Below, one piece after another: positions 17,793 through 27,695 of a stretch of DNA of 37,346 nt (positions are counted from its first letter, which is position 1; each line of letters opens with the position of its first letter). Position numbers and translations under genes: made by a program. The stretch lies in contig JAAAOG010000026.1 in NCBI GenBank assembly GCA_009909005.1, positions 1-37,346 of the forward strand. Reading direction: 5' to 3'. Under the pieces are notes generated by a model. The model worked only from the letters and a program-made list of their open reading frames with translations. It made no database searches and was not told the origin of the DNA. The DNA is from Alphaproteobacteria bacterium. Lineage in GTDB: Bacteria > Pseudomonadota > Alphaproteobacteria > DSM-16000 > Inquilinaceae.

Positions 17793-19406
17793 ATGACCAT
17801 CAATACATCAGCCATCCACCGGCCGCGGCACCGCCCGGCCAGCGACCCGATGCTCTGCTTTCATCCGGCTGCGGATACGGCCGGGCTCTGCAACCCCGTT
17901 GCGCTCGCCCAAAGTCGACGGAAGCGCGCATGGGTCGAGGGTCTGATCCTCCTCGCATTTTTCCTTTTGGCCCTTTACGTTCTGATCGACAATCACGTCT
18001 TGACGCTGTTCGTTCATTGGAGTGCGCATCACGAGCACCATGCCGTCGATAGTATCGTAGTGGGATCTCTGCTCGGATCGGTTTTCCTTCTGGCTTTTAC
18101 GGTTCGGCGAGCCGCTGATCTTCGCGCGACGGTGCGGGACATGGAAGCGGTCAGCCTGCATCAAGAGCTGACCCTGTGCCGGCTCAAAGATGCGATCGAA
18201 GTGATTGATGCGGGTTTTGCTCTCTGGGATGCCGAAGACCGGGTGATTCTCAGCAACAGCCGCTATAAGTGCATGTTCTCGGAGATTGACGACTTGATTT
18301 TGCAGGGAGCCGCCTTTGAAACGATCTTGGACAGGCATTACAGGCAGCTGCAGTTGAAATACCCGGGCGTTGATCTGACCGAAGGCCGGGCCGAGCGGCT
18401 TCGTGCGCATCGCGAATGCGGGACGGCAGTCGTACGGATGCCTGATGGCACCTGGCTGCAATGCGACGATCGCCGCACCTCCGAAGGCGGCCGGGTCAGC
18501 CTGCGAACGAACATTACGCTTATGAAGCAACGAGAGGAGGATCTTGTCGCATTAGCCCGGGATGCCGAATATCAGGCTGTCGACCTGGCGCGGATGGCGG
18601 AAGACCTGGGCCAGGCCTTGCAACGCGAAAAGCAGGCAACTTTGGAAGCGGAAAGCGCCAATACAGCGAAGTCGCGCTTTCTGGCAACCATGAGTCACGA
18701 GCTACGGACGCCGTTGAATGCCATTATCGGCTTTGCGGAGATCATCAAGGACCACGTCCTGGGCAATGCCATGTCCGACCGCTATTTCGATTATGCGGCT
18801 GACATTCATAGCAGCGGCACGCACCTCCTGAATATTATCAATACGATCCTGGACCTGTCGAAGGTGGAAGCCGGCAGCCTCAATCTCGATCGAACCATGG
18901 TCGACCTCCCGCAAATGATCAATCGCTGCTGCAAGCTGGTCAGCAGCGCAGCCGAGGCCAAAGAGATATCCATCACAGTGAGGGACCTGCAGGCAACGCC
19001 ATTCGTCTATGCCGATGCACAAAGTCTGCGCCAGATTTTGCTTAATGTTTTTTCCAACGCGATCAAGTTCACGCCCATGAATGGCCGGGTCGGGATCGCG
19101 GCGGAGCCGTCGGACGGGGGATGGGTGGTCATCCGGATCAGCGACACCGGCCCCGGGATACCGGAAAGCGAGATTCCCAGGCTGTTTGAGCCGTTTGAGC
19201 GCATGGAAGATGACCATGCCGGCGAGGCCAGTGGAACGGGCCTGGGTCTGCCGATCGTTCGCAGGCTTATGGAGCTGCATGGGGGCACGGCCGACTTGGA
19301 AAGCACGCTTGCGGTCGGGACGACCGTCGTGCTGCGGTTTCCGGGGCCGCGCGCAGACCCCGCCGCGGCCGGGCCTGTGATCGCGGACCCGCAAAAAACC
19401 GTCTGA
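17793..19406 (+). CDS. Membrane sensor histidine kinase with PAS domain
   Basis: The 537-residue protein has two hydrophobic segments (about 47-66 and 90-105) separated by a short His-rich extracytoplasmic stretch (HWSAHHEHHAVDS). A PAS-7-like domain follows (about 135-240; AIEVIDAGFALWDAEDRVIL), then a short coiled linker. The HisKA domain has phospho-acceptor H302 in ATMSHELRTPLNAIIGFAEI, and the HATPase domain has N, G1 and G2 boxes (NVFSNAIKFTP, ISDTGPGIPE, GTGLGLPIV). ATG 17793 is preferred; an in-frame ATG 17754 is possible. No response regulator lies nearby, so it is an orphan kinase. The histidine cluster might bind a metal, but that is speculation. Confidence 0.9.
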   Translation: MTINTSAIHRPRHRPASDPMLCFHPAADTAGLCNPVALAQSRRKRAWVEGLILLAFFLLALYVLIDNHVLTLFVHWSAHHEHHAVDSIVVGSLLGSVFLLAFTVRRAADLRATVRDMEAVSLHQELTLCRLKDAIEVIDAGFALWDAEDRVILSNSRYKCMFSEIDDLILQGAAFETILDRHYRQLQLKYPGVDLTEGRAERLRAHRECGTAVVRMPDGTWLQCDDRRTSEGGRVSLRTNITLMKQREEDLVALARDAEYQAVDLARMAEDLGQALQREKQATLEAESANTAKSRFLATMSHELRTPLNAIIGFAEIIKDHVLGNAMSDRYFDYAADIHSSGTHLLNIINTILDLSKVEAGSLNLDRTMVDLPQMINRCCKLVSSAAEAKEISITVRDLQATPFVYADAQSLRQILLNVFSNAIKFTPMNGRVGIAAEPSDGGWVVIRISDTGPGIPESEIPRLFEPFERMEDDHAGEASGTGLGLPIVRRLMELHGGTADLESTLAVGTTVVLRFPGPRADPAAAGPVIADPQKTV

Positions 19407-19450
19407 ATTGGTGCCTGGCCGCGCGAGTGCCGCAAAACCGGTCAAAGCTG

Positions 19451-19478
19451 TTGCGACGGGCCGGGCTGTGGCTATATT
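19451..19478 (+). promoter_or_regulatory. Probable promoter of the rimP-nusA operon
   Basis: TTGCGA (19451-19456) and TATATT (19473-19478) are separated by 16 bases in the gap after the histidine kinase, about 125 bases before rimP. The -35 sequence is identical to that proposed for mucR. A start near 19485 would give a leader containing the hairpins described below. Confidence 0.55.
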
Positions 19479-19500
19479 GATTGTGTCATCCTGAATAGGT

Positions 19501-19563
19501 GGTGCGGCCTTGAAATCTGGCCGCGGCACCCGCAACGAGGGTGGGCCGCGGCCCGCCCTTTTT
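19501..19563 (+). terminator. Leader hairpin and attenuator-like terminator upstream of rimP
   Basis: Two hairpins lie between the promoter and rimP. The first pairs GGTGC and GGCC (19501-19509) with GGCC and GCACC (19519-19530), with a small bulge. The second is a strong GC stem, GGGTGGGCC (19539-19547) against GGCCCGCCC (19550-19558), followed directly by TTTTT (19559-19563): a textbook intrinsic terminator. Because it is downstream of a good promoter and upstream of the operon, it could act as an attenuator for rimP-nusA-infB, or it may simply end the kinase transcript. Confidence 0.75.
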
Positions 19564-19601
19564 GTTAGGCGGACGGCGCCGGCGGGCGCCAGACGAGGAC
19601 G

Positions 19602-20147
19602 ATGGGACCGGGCGAGCTGATCGAGCGATTGGAAGAAATTTTGACGCCGTCTTTGGAAGACATGGGCTACGAACTGGTCCGCATTCACCATTCCGGCGGC
19701 CAGCGGCCGGTCATCCAGATCATGTGCGAACGCCGTGACAGAGCCGGCATGACCGTCGACGATTGCGCCGATATCAGCCGCACGGTGTCGGCCCTTCTCG
19801 ATGTCGCCGACCCGATTCCCGGCGAGTATTTTCTTGAGGTGTCGTCGCCCGGGATCGACCGCCCGCTGACCCGGCGCGGCGATTTCGAGCGTTTCGCCGG
19901 TTTCGAGGCCAAGGTGGAGACGAAATCGCTGGTCAGCGGCCGCCGCCGCTTCCGCGGCCGCCTTCTCGGTCTGGAGGGCGACGACGTCCGCATGGCGGTC
20001 GAAGAGGACGGCCGGTCGGCGACCGTCGCGCTGCCGTTCCATGAAATCCGCAAGGCCAAGCTGGTCCTTACCGACGATCTCGTCGCCGCATCCTTGCGCG
20101 ACGAGGCGGGCGGGGACGGCGCCGCCTCGCCGGCCGGTGGCCATTGA
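19602..20147 (+). CDS. rimP: Ribosome maturation factor RimP
   Basis: The 181-residue protein is required for late 30S subunit assembly. The N-terminal domain contains GYELVRIHHSGGQRPVIQIM and the family hallmark VSALLDVADPIPGEYFLEVS followed by SPGIDRPLTR. The C-terminal SH3-like domain follows (about 100-165) with a short variable tail. ATG 19602 follows GACGAGGACG. It starts the rimP-nusA-ylxR-infB operon, a gene order conserved through most bacteria. Confidence 0.95.
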   Translation: MGPGELIERLEEILTPSLEDMGYELVRIHHSGGQRPVIQIMCERRDRAGMTVDDCADISRTVSALLDVADPIPGEYFLEVSSPGIDRPLTRRGDFERFAGFEAKVETKSLVSGRRRFRGRLLGLEGDDVRMAVEEDGRSATVALPFHEIRKAKLVLTDDLVAASLRDEAGGDGAASPAGGH

Positions 20148-20166
20148 CCATCTCAGAGTGCATGCC

Positions 20167-21720
20167 ATGGAAATTCTGCAAGTCGCCGATGCGGTCGCGC
20201 GCGAGAAGAACATCGACAGGGAAGAAGTGCTGGCCGCCATGGAGCAGGCGATCCAAAAGGCGGGCCGGTCGCGCTACGGCCAGGAGCACGATATCCGCGC
20301 GCACATCGATACGAAGAGCGGCGACATCTCGCTCGCCCGCTATCGCGAAGTGACGGAGGAGGTCGAGGACGACGCGACCCAGATATCCGTGGCGGACGCG
20401 CAGGCGAGGCAGCCCGGACTCGGCGTCGGCGACTTTCTCATCGATCCGCTGCCGCCGATCGATTTCGGCCGCATCGCCGCGCAGACAGCGAAACAGGTGA
20501 TCGTGCAGAAAGTGCGCGAGGCCGAACGCAAGCGGCAATACGAAGAGTACAAGGATCGCGTCAGCGAGGTGATCAACGGTCTGGTCAAGCGCGTCGAGTA
20601 TGGCAATGTGACGGTCGACCTCGGCCGGGCTGAGGCCGTGCTACGGCGCGACGAGGTCTTGCCGCGCGAGCATTTCAAGGTGGGCGACCGCGTGCGGGCC
20701 TATATCTACGATGTCCGGCAGGAGCCGCGCGGCCCGCAGATTTTTCTGTCGCGCAGCCATCCGCAATTCATGGCAAAGCTCTTTGCCATGGAAGTTCCCG
20801 AGATCTACGATGGTATTATCGAGATCAAGGCCGTCGCGCGCGACCCCGGCAGCCGCGCGAAGATTGCCGTGGTCTCTTATGACAGCTCGATCGATCCGGT
20901 CGGCGCCTGCGTCGGCATGCGCGGCAGCCGCGTTCAGGCCGTTGTCGGTGAGTTGCAGGGCGAGAAGATCGACATCATTCCCTGGTCCCAGGACCCGGCG
21001 ACGTTCGTCGTCAACGCCCTGGCGCCGGCGGAGGTCAGCAAGGTTGTGCTCGACGACGAGCAAAACCGTATTGAGGTGGTGGTGCCCGACGAACAGCTCT
21101 CCCTGGCCATCGGCCGTCGCGGTCAGAATGTCCGGCTCGCATCGATGCTGACCGGATGGGACATCGACATCCTTACCGAGGCGGAAGAATCGGAGCGGCG
21201 GTCGGAAGAGCTTAACCAGCGCAGCCGGCTGTTCATGGAGGCGCTCGACGTCGACGATGTGATCGCCCATCTTCTCGTCGCAGAGGGGTTTACCCGGCTG
21301 GAAGAAATCGCCTATGTCGCGGTCGATGAATTGACCGAAATCGAAGGCTTCGATACCGACATCGCCCAGGAACTGCAGGATCGCGCCGCCGCCTGGCTGG
21401 ACGAGCAGAACCGGCTGAGCACGGAAAAGTTCCAGGCGCTCGGTGTCGAGGAAGCTTTGACGGAGATCGAACCGCTGACGCCACCCATGCTGGTCAAGCT
21501 GGGCGAGAACGGCATCAAGACCCTGGACGACCTTGCCGACCTGGCGAGCGACGAACTCATCGAAATCGTCGGCAAGGATGCGCTGACGGAGGAGGAGGCG
21601 AACGGCGTGATCATGGCTGCCCGGGCGCACTGGTTTGAAGACGACGACGGCGCGGGCGCGGGCGGGGACGGCTCCGGGGAGCCGGCCGTCGCCGCCGAAG
21701 AGCCCGCAGCCCGGCCATGA
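20167..21720 (+). CDS. nusA: Transcription termination/antitermination factor NusA
   Basis: The 517-residue RNA polymerase-binding factor has the standard layout. The N-terminal domain (about 1-125; EILQVADAVAREKNIDREEV) is followed by an S1 domain (about 130-200), then KH1 and KH2 domains (about 205-345; GACVGMRGSRVQAVVGEL and LAIGRRGQNVRLAS). Two C-terminal helical repeats contain helix-hairpin-helix-like segments LTEIEGFDTDIAQELQ and ASDELIEIVGKDALTEEEA. ATG 20167 yields the conserved start; longer in-frame sequence overlaps rimP and is not conserved in character. It ends in an acidic, glycine-rich tail. Confidence 0.96.
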   Translation: MEILQVADAVAREKNIDREEVLAAMEQAIQKAGRSRYGQEHDIRAHIDTKSGDISLARYREVTEEVEDDATQISVADAQARQPGLGVGDFLIDPLPPIDFGRIAAQTAKQVIVQKVREAERKRQYEEYKDRVSEVINGLVKRVEYGNVTVDLGRAEAVLRRDEVLPREHFKVGDRVRAYIYDVRQEPRGPQIFLSRSHPQFMAKLFAMEVPEIYDGIIEIKAVARDPGSRAKIAVVSYDSSIDPVGACVGMRGSRVQAVVGELQGEKIDIIPWSQDPATFVVNALAPAEVSKVVLDDEQNRIEVVVPDEQLSLAIGRRGQNVRLASMLTGWDIDILTEAEESERRSEELNQRSRLFMEALDVDDVIAHLLVAEGFTRLEEIAYVAVDELTEIEGFDTDIAQELQDRAAAWLDEQNRLSTEKFQALGVEEALTEIEPLTPPMLVKLGENGIKTLDDLADLASDELIEIVGKDALTEEEANGVIMAARAHWFEDDDGAGAGGDGSGEPAVAAEEPAARP

Positions 21721-21759
21721 GACCGACTGACCGGATAGGGAACGCTTCGAGTCGCCAGG

Positions 21760-22536
21760 ATGAAGCCAGACGCGCGCATCGATTCCCCGAGAACGGGGGA
21801 GATACCGTCCACCCGGGCACACCAGGGCCCGGGCATGGGGTCGGCTGCGTCTGCCCGGTCTGCCGGCGCGGCGGATAATCCGGATCAGGGACCCACACGC
21901 CGCTGCGTCGTCACGCGCCGGGTGCTGTCGAAGGGCCGCCTCATTCGCTTTGTCGTGTCGCCGGACGGTGTCCTGACGCCGGACCTTTCGGAAAAGCTGC
22001 CGGGACGGGGTTATTGGGTCTCAGCCGACCGCGCCGTGCTTGAGCGTGCGCTCACCAAAGGTTATTTCTCTCGGGCTGCGAAGGTCACTGTGCGCGCTCC
22101 CGATGGTCTGCTGGACCATCTGGTGGCGGCGCTCGGGGAGCGGTGCCGCAACACAGTGGAACTGGCCCGGCGCGCCGGGCAGGCCGTGTCCGGCTTTGAG
22201 AAGGTTCGGGCATGGGCACTCTCGGGTCGGGCGGCCGTTCTGGTCACGGCCTCGGACGGTGCCGAGAACGGCCGGAAGAAGCTCGAAGGGCTGGCCGCCG
22301 GCCGACCGCTGGTGGTCTGTCTCGACTCCGCGGCCCTCTCCACGGCATTCGGCCGCGGCCCTGTTATTCATGCGGCGTTGGCCGGCGGCGCGCTGGCCGA
22401 ACGCCTCGTAACGGAAGCCGGCCGCCTCTCCGGTCTGACTTCGCCTCGTGCGGGGCCGTCAGAGGATACGCCGAAACGGAAACCACCGCAGCGCTTGAAG
22501 ACCGGCGGGTCGATTACGGACGAGAATGACGGATAG
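21760..22536 (+). CDS. YlxR-type RNA-binding protein fused to an L7Ae-like domain
   Basis: The 258-residue protein joins two domains that are separate genes in Firmicutes. The YlxR (DUF448) domain covers about residues 45-120, with [20 protein letters not shown] and [16 protein letters not shown]. The L7Ae/YlxQ-like domain covers about 125-225, with [20 protein letters not shown] and [20 protein letters not shown]. Such fusions are common in alphaproteobacteria and always sit between nusA and infB. Both domains suggest RNA binding, but the exact role is not known. The N-terminal 40 residues are low in complexity, so an internal start (for example ATG 21835) is possible. It overlaps infB by 11 bases. 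Confidence 0.88.
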   Translation: MKPDARIDSPRTGEIPSTRAHQGPGMGSAASARSAGAADNPDQGPTRRCVVTRRVLSKGRLIRFVVSPDGVLTPDLSEKLPGRGYWVSADRAVLERALTKGYFSRAAKVTVRAPDGLLDHLVAALGERCRNTVELARRAGQAVSGFEKVRAWALSGRAAVLVTASDGAENGRKKLEGLAAGRPLVVCLDSAALSTAFGRGPVIHAALAGGALAERLVTEAGRLSGLTSPRAGPSEDTPKRKPPQRLKTGGSITDENDG

Positions 22537-25276
22537 CAAGGATACGGATCGCAAGACTTTGAGCCTCGGAACTCGGGGCCGCTTGACGCTCGGCAAGCCC
22601 GGCGAGCCTGGCGCGCAGCAGGTGCGCCAGAGCTTTTCGCATGGCCGGTCGAAGACCGTGCAGGTCGAGGTCAAGCGCAAACGCCATGTCGAACATGGCG
22701 GTGCCGGGCTTGCCGATGGCGGGGCTGCCGCGCGGATGGCGGCGGAGGGCACGCCCAACAAGGTCAGCGTCAAGGCGCGTGGCCGCGGCGGCGCGACTCG
22801 CACCCTGACCAAGGCGGAGCGCGATGCGCGCGAACGCGCCTTGAAGACGGCGCGGATGGAAGAGGAAGAGGCCCGGCGCGCCCCACCGATCGGTGATGTG
22901 GCGGTCCTGGAGGAGGAGCGGCTTCCCGAAGAGGTGGAAGAGCCGGTCGTCCTCGACGCCGAGACCCTGCGCGCGCGCGAAATGGAAGAGCTGCGCAAGA
23001 TTGAAGAAGACGCGCAGCGCAAGGTCGAGGAAGAGCGCCAGCGCCTCGAGCAGGCGGAGCGGCAGCGGCACGAGGAAGAGGCGAAGCGGCGCGACGCCGA
23101 GACCGAAAAGAAAAAGGCGCAGCAGGACGAGGTCACGCGGCGCAAGGTGGCCGACCGGGCCGGCCAGGCTGCCGCGGCAAAGGTCGGCGAAAGGCCGGGC
23201 GCGCCGGGGCATGCGGCCGCTCCCGCCGCCCGCCCCGAGGGACCCGTTCAGGCGCGTGGCCCCGGCAGGGGCCCGGGAGAAGATACCGAGGACCAGACCG
23301 CCAAGGCACGCAAGGGCAAGGGCGATGCCAAGAAGGCGGCCGCACCGAGCCGTGCCAAGAGCGGCCAGTCCCGGCGCCGGTCCGGCAAGATGACGGTTTC
23401 GCAGGCCCTGAGCGACGAGGGGACGGAACGGACCCGCAGCCTCGCCTCTGTGAGACGCCAGCGTGAACGCGAGCGTCTGGCGCAACTCGCCGCCCAGCAG
23501 GCCCAGGACAAGGTCATCCGCGAGGTGGTGGTTCCCGAAACCCTGACCGTCCAGGAACTCGCCAACCGCATGGCCGAGCGCAGCGCCGACGTCATCAAGG
23601 CGCTGATGCGCATGGGCGTGATGGCGACCATCAATCAGGTGATCGATGCCGATACGGCCGAACTGCTCGTGTCGGAATTCGGGCACAAGATCAAACGCGT
23701 GTCGGAATCGGATGTGCTGATCGGGCTCAAAGGCGAACGGGACGAAAACATCGCGCTGCAGCCCCGCCCGCCTGTCGTCACGATCATGGGGCATGTCGAC
23801 CACGGCAAGACCTCGCTGCTGGACGCCATGCGCCAGACGGACGTGGCAGCGAAGGAGGCCGGCGGCATCACCCAGCATATCGGCGCCTATCAGGTGGTGC
23901 TGCAGTCCGGCGAGCGGATTACGTTCATCGATACGCCGGGTCACGCCGCGTTCACCGCCATGCGGGCACGCGGCGCCAACACCACCGACATCGTGATTCT
24001 GGTGGTGGCGGCCGATGACGGCGTCATGCCCCAGACCGTCGAGGCCATTCGCCACGCCAAGGCGGCGGCAGTCCCGATCATCGTGGCGATCAACAAGGTC
24101 GATCTGCCGGACGCGAATATCGAGCGTATCCGCAATGAGCTGCTGCAGTACGAGGTGGTGGCCGAGGAGCTGGGCGGCGACGTTCAGATGGTCGAAGTGT
24201 CGGCCAAGGCGAAGACCGGCCTTGCGGACCTGCAGGAAGCGATTCTGCTTCAGTCCGAGGTGCTGGAGCTGACCGCCAACCCCGAACGCGCCGCCGAAGG
24301 CGTCGTGATTGAGGCGAAGCTGGAGCGCGGCCGCGGCCCGGTCGCCACGATCCTCGTCCAGCGCGGGACGCTCCGGGTCGGCGATGTCTTCGTCACCGGC
24401 AGCGAATGGGGCCGGGTGCGGGCGTTGATCAACGACCGCGGCGAACAGATGAAGGCCGCCGAACCCGGCCGCCCGGTGGAGGTGTTGGGGCTGGACGGGG
24501 CGCCGCAGGCGGGCGATGACTTCGTCGTCGTCGACAGCGAACAGCGGGCCCGTGACGTCAAGGCGTTCCGCGAGCGGAAGAAGCGCGAAGCCTCGCAGGT
24601 TGCCACCGCCCGCGGCTCGCTGGAGGAGATGTTCCAGCAGATCAAGAAGGGTGCGGCGAAGGAACTGCCGATCGTCATCAAGGGCGACGTGCAGGGATCG
24701 ATCGAGGCGATCGCCGCCAGTCTGGAGAAGCTGACCGAGGCGAACGAAGAAGTGGCGGTCCGGGTGCTGCATGCCGGTGTCGGCGGCATCAACGAAAGCG
24801 ACATCACCCTGGCGGCGGCCACGCAGGCCATCGTCATCGGCTTCAATGTCCGCGCCAATCCCCAGGCGCGGGAACTCGCCAAACGCGACAGTATCGAGAT
24901 TCGCTATTACAGCATCATCTACGATGTCATCGACGACATCAGGCAGACCCTCACCGGCCTGCTGGCACCGGGCGTGCGGGAGACCTTCCTGGGCAATGCC
25001 CAGATTCGCGAGGTCTTCAACATCACCAAGGTCGGCAAGGTGGCCGGCTGCATGGTGGTCGAAGGGGTCGTCAAACGCGGCGCCAAGGTCCGTCTGCTGC
25101 GCGACGATGTCGTCGTGCACGAGGGGACGCTGAAGACGCTGAAGCGCTTCAAGGACGAGGTCCGCGAAGTCCGCGAAGGCTTCGAATGCGGCATGGCCTT
25201 CGAGAACTATGAGGACATCCGGGCCGGCGACCTTGTCGAGGCCTTCGAGGTCGAAGAGGTCGCCCGGGCCCTGTAG
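22526..25276 (+). CDS. infB: Translation initiation factor IF-2
   Basis: The 916-residue GTPase places initiator tRNA on the 30S subunit. An IF2-associated N-terminal region and a long charged, Glu/Arg-rich coiled region (about 100-220) precede the IF2_N domain (about 325-390; [20 protein letters not shown]). The G domain has G1 [12 protein letters not shown] near residue 421, the G3 DTPGHAAF and the G4 NKVDLPDA. Domains II-IV follow with [12 protein letters not shown] and [20 protein letters not shown] at the end. Length is typical for alphaproteobacteria. The usual downstream rbfA gene is absent; a convergent kinase gene begins 47 bases later. Confidence 0.97.
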   Translation: MTDSKDTDRKTLSLGTRGRLTLGKPGEPGAQQVRQSFSHGRSKTVQVEVKRKRHVEHGGAGLADGGAAARMAAEGTPNKVSVKARGRGGATRTLTKAERDARERALKTARMEEEEARRAPPIGDVAVLEEERLPEEVEEPVVLDAETLRAREMEELRKIEEDAQRKVEEERQRLEQAERQRHEEEAKRRDAETEKKKAQQDEVTRRKVADRAGQAAAAKVGERPGAPGHAAAPAARPEGPVQARGPGRGPGEDTEDQTAKARKGKGDAKKAAAPSRAKSGQSRRRSGKMTVSQALSDEGTERTRSLASVRRQRERERLAQLAAQQAQDKVIREVVVPETLTVQELANRMAERSADVIKALMRMGVMATINQVIDADTAELLVSEFGHKIKRVSESDVLIGLKGERDENIALQPRPPVVTIMGHVDHGKTSLLDAMRQTDVAAKEAGGITQHIGAYQVVLQSGERITFIDTPGHAAFTAMRARGANTTDIVILVVAADDGVMPQTVEAIRHAKAAAVPIIVAINKVDLPDANIERIRNELLQYEVVAEELGGDVQMVEVSAKAKTGLADLQEAILLQSEVLELTANPERAAEGVVIEAKLERGRGPVATILVQRGTLRVGDVFVTGSEWGRVRALINDRGEQMKAAEPGRPVEVLGLDGAPQAGDDFVVVDSEQRARDVKAFRERKKREASQVATARGSLEEMFQQIKKGAAKELPIVIKGDVQGSIEAIAASLEKLTEANEEVAVRVLHAGVGGINESDITLAAATQAIVIGFNVRANPQARELAKRDSIEIRYYSIIYDVIDDIRQTLTGLLAPGVRETFLGNAQIREVFNITKVGKVAGCMVVEGVVKRGAKVRLLRDDVVVHEGTLKTLKRFKDEVREVREGFECGMAFENYEDIRAGDLVEAFEVEEVARAL

Positions 25277-25323
25277 CCGGGTGGTCGCTGAAAGGCAGCG
25301 CGGGGCCTGTCCGTCATGCTTGG

Positions 25324-27660
25324 CTAGGCGCTGCGGGCCTGCGGCTCTGACGGGGCGGCAGATGAAGAGGACCGGCGGACGCGGGCGGCGGGAAGGACGA
25401 GTCGCGCCTCCGTGCCGCACCCCGGACGGCTGTCCAACTCCAGCCTGCCGCCATGGATCTCGATCAGCGATTTGACCAGGGTCAGGCCCAGCCCGGTGCC
25501 GCGCTCCGGGCTGCGTCGGCCGGCCCAGCCCTGCTGGAACGGTTTGACAACAATCTCCAGGTCCTCGGGCGAGATGCCCATGCCCGTATCGGAGACCGCC
25601 AGGGCCAGGGCGCCGTCCGGCAAGCCCTGCGCGGTGACGGCGATATGCCCGCCCTGCGGCGTGAACTTGACGGCGTTGGACAACAGGTTGACCAGCATCT
25701 GTTTGAGCGCCCGGCTATCGGCCTCTACCGCCTGGTAAGCCGGATGCAGATCGGTGGTCAGTATAATGCCCTTGCTGGTGGCGCGTTCCCGGACCAGCGC
25801 CAGGCTGGCCTCCACGGCCTCGGCGATAACGATCTCCTCGAAAGATAGCTGAAGCCGGCCGGCCTCGATTGTGGACAGGTCGAGGAGGTCGTTGATCAGC
25901 GCCAGAAGATGCTGGCCGCTGTAATGGATGTCGCGTGCATAGTCCTCGTAATGCGGGTCGCCGAGCGGGCCGAACAGCTTGTGCGTCATCACCTCCGAAA
26001 AGCCGTTGATCGCGTTGAGCGGCGTGCGCAGTTCATGCGCCATGATCGCCACAAACTCCGATTTGGCGCGATTGGCCTGGTCGGCCTGTTCCCAGGCGCG
26101 GCGGAGCTCCTGCTCCTTCTGCCGCCATTGCGTCACGTCGCGGGAGAAGATGGCGGCGCGGCCGATCGGGCCGGCGGCATCGGTGGCGGGGACGATGATA
26201 TGGTCGAAGGTCCGGCCGAGCCGCTCATCCTGGAAGCGGACCGCGGTCCCGGTGTCGATCGCCTCTTCGAGCCTGGCGCGGCGCGAGGCGGCAATGCCGG
26301 AGGGCAGCCAATCGAACGGATTGCCGCCGACACAGGCGTCGACGCTCCGCCCCAGGCGGTTCGCCGCCTGGCTGTTCAGCTGCAGGCAGGTACCGTCGCG
26401 CTCCAGCACCAGCATGGCTTCCGGGCTGGCTTCGATCAGTGCGCTGAGATGGGCCTCGGTGTCGCGCAGGGTCCCGGTGGCCCGCGCGACACTGCGCCGC
26501 AAAGTCCAGATGAGCCCGGCGAGGACGAGCGCGAGACCGCTCATCGCCAGGCCGCCGAATTGCAGCCAGGACAGCCAGGCCTCGCGCCGCCGGTTCTCAA
26601 AGGCCTCAGGGTCGAAGAAGACGCCCGCGGGATCGACGGCGATCCCGGCCCCACCGCCGCCGATCAGGCCGGCATCGACCATCAGCTCGTGCATGCGCCG
26701 CCAGCGCTGCGGATTGACATGGCCGATCTCGACCGCCTCGCCGAACGGCTCGACCAGCCGCGTGACCGGGCCGACCTGGAAGTCCAGAAAGGCGCGGTAG
26801 TCGTCGATCGGAAAGGCCGGGTCATAGGTCTCGGCGATCCGCGCGACGATCTCGCGCGGATTATCGAGTGCATAGTGCCAGCCGCGCAGGCTGGCGGTGA
26901 CGAAGCGGTCGATCAGCGCCGGATTGGCTTCGGCGAAGGCACGCGTGGTGAACAGGGAATCGCCGTAGAAATCGATGCCGTAGGTGCGCGGCGACAGGGT
27001 CTTGAGATCGAGCCCGCGGCGCATGGCATCGTAGAGCGTGCCGATCGAATAGCCGGGCATGACATCCACCCGGCCGGCCGCGAGGTCGGCAAGATAGCCG
27101 TCGCGAATGGAAAACGGGGCGGGGGCGATGAGGTCCGGAGCGATGCCTTCGGCTGCCAACATCACCTGGAATTCGACATCGACCAGGTCGCCGGTGCGGC
27201 GCACCACCCGGAGATCTGGGAGGTCGGCCAGTGTCTCAAGCCGGGTATCGGCGCGGGCGAAGAATGTCACGGCGCTGTGCTGGAACAGGCTGGCGAGCAC
27301 CACCAGGTCCGCGCCCTGAGCGCGCGCCAGCAGAATGTCGGCGGCACCGATACCGACTTGCGCCCGGCCGCTCTCGACAGCTTCGGTGACATTGATCAGC
27401 CGGCCGTCGGCGGCAAATGCCGGACGCAGCTCCACCGCCAGCCCGGCCTCCTCATAGAAGCCCTGCCATTGTGCCGCATAGAAGCCGGCGAACTGGAATT
27501 GATGGTCCCAGCGCAGCTGCAGCACCAGCGGATGCTCATCCGCAGCGGAAGTCGAGGGAAGGAGAGCCAGGAAACCAAGGGCACATGCCAGCCACTGCCG
27601 CAGCCGGCGCCAGCCTTGGCCCCGGCGCGCGCGCACGACAGAGGCAAGAGGGGGCAGCAA
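25324..27660 (-). CDS. Hybrid-sensor histidine kinase with periplasmic NMT1/THI5-like binding domain
   Basis: The 778-residue protein starts with a signal-like hydrophobic segment (WLACALGFLALLPSTSAA, ending near residue 40). A periplasmic NMT1/THI5-like solute-binding domain follows (about 45-270; LQLRWDHQFQFAGFYAAQWQ, AQVGIGAADILLARAQGADL). A membrane segment (about 365-390), a PAS domain (about 405-510), a HisKA domain with H542 in AIMAHELRTPLNAINGFSEV and a HATPase domain (NLLSNAVKFTP, SDTGMGISPE, GTGLGLTLVKS) complete it. NMT1/THI5 domains bind thiamine-precursor-like pyrimidines or alkanesulfonate-type ligands, so this may be a small-molecule receptor. TTG 27660 is supported by AGGAGG at 27668-27673, seven bases away. 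No response regulator is adjacent. The gene diverges from coxS-like genes. Confidence 0.88.
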   Translation of the reverse strand: MLPPLASVVRARRGQGWRRLRQWLACALGFLALLPSTSAADEHPLVLQLRWDHQFQFAGFYAAQWQGFYEEAGLAVELRPAFAADGRLINVTEAVESGRAQVGIGAADILLARAQGADLVVLASLFQHSAVTFFARADTRLETLADLPDLRVVRRTGDLVDVEFQVMLAAEGIAPDLIAPAPFSIRDGYLADLAAGRVDVMPGYSIGTLYDAMRRGLDLKTLSPRTYGIDFYGDSLFTTRAFAEANPALIDRFVTASLRGWHYALDNPREIVARIAETYDPAFPIDDYRAFLDFQVGPVTRLVEPFGEAVEIGHVNPQRWRRMHELMVDAGLIGGGGAGIAVDPAGVFFDPEAFENRRREAWLSWLQFGGLAMSGLALVLAGLIWTLRRSVARATGTLRDTEAHLSALIEASPEAMLVLERDGTCLQLNSQAANRLGRSVDACVGGNPFDWLPSGIAASRRARLEEAIDTGTAVRFQDERLGRTFDHIIVPATDAAGPIGRAAIFSRDVTQWRQKEQELRRAWEQADQANRAKSEFVAIMAHELRTPLNAINGFSEVMTHKLFGPLGDPHYEDYARDIHYSGQHLLALINDLLDLSTIEAGRLQLSFEEIVIAEAVEASLALVRERATSKGIILTTDLHPAYQAVEADSRALKQMLVNLLSNAVKFTPQGGHIAVTAQGLPDGALALAVSDTGMGISPEDLEIVVKPFQQGWAGRRSPERGTGLGLTLVKSLIEIHGGRLELDSRPGCGTEARLVLPAARVRRSSSSAAPSEPQARSA

Positions 27661-27695
27661 TCTTATGCCTCCTGAGTAACGTCGGCAGTTTATAC

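Noticed and set aside
25277-25323. Bidirectional terminator between infB and the convergent kinase gene
   Set aside because: The 47-base gap contains no strong hairpin followed by a T-run on either strand.
22514-25420. A 968-codon open frame on the minus strand opposite infB
   Set aside because: It mirrors infB in a GC-rich gene where the antisense frame lacks stops. infB shows all expected GTPase motifs, while the antisense protein shows none.
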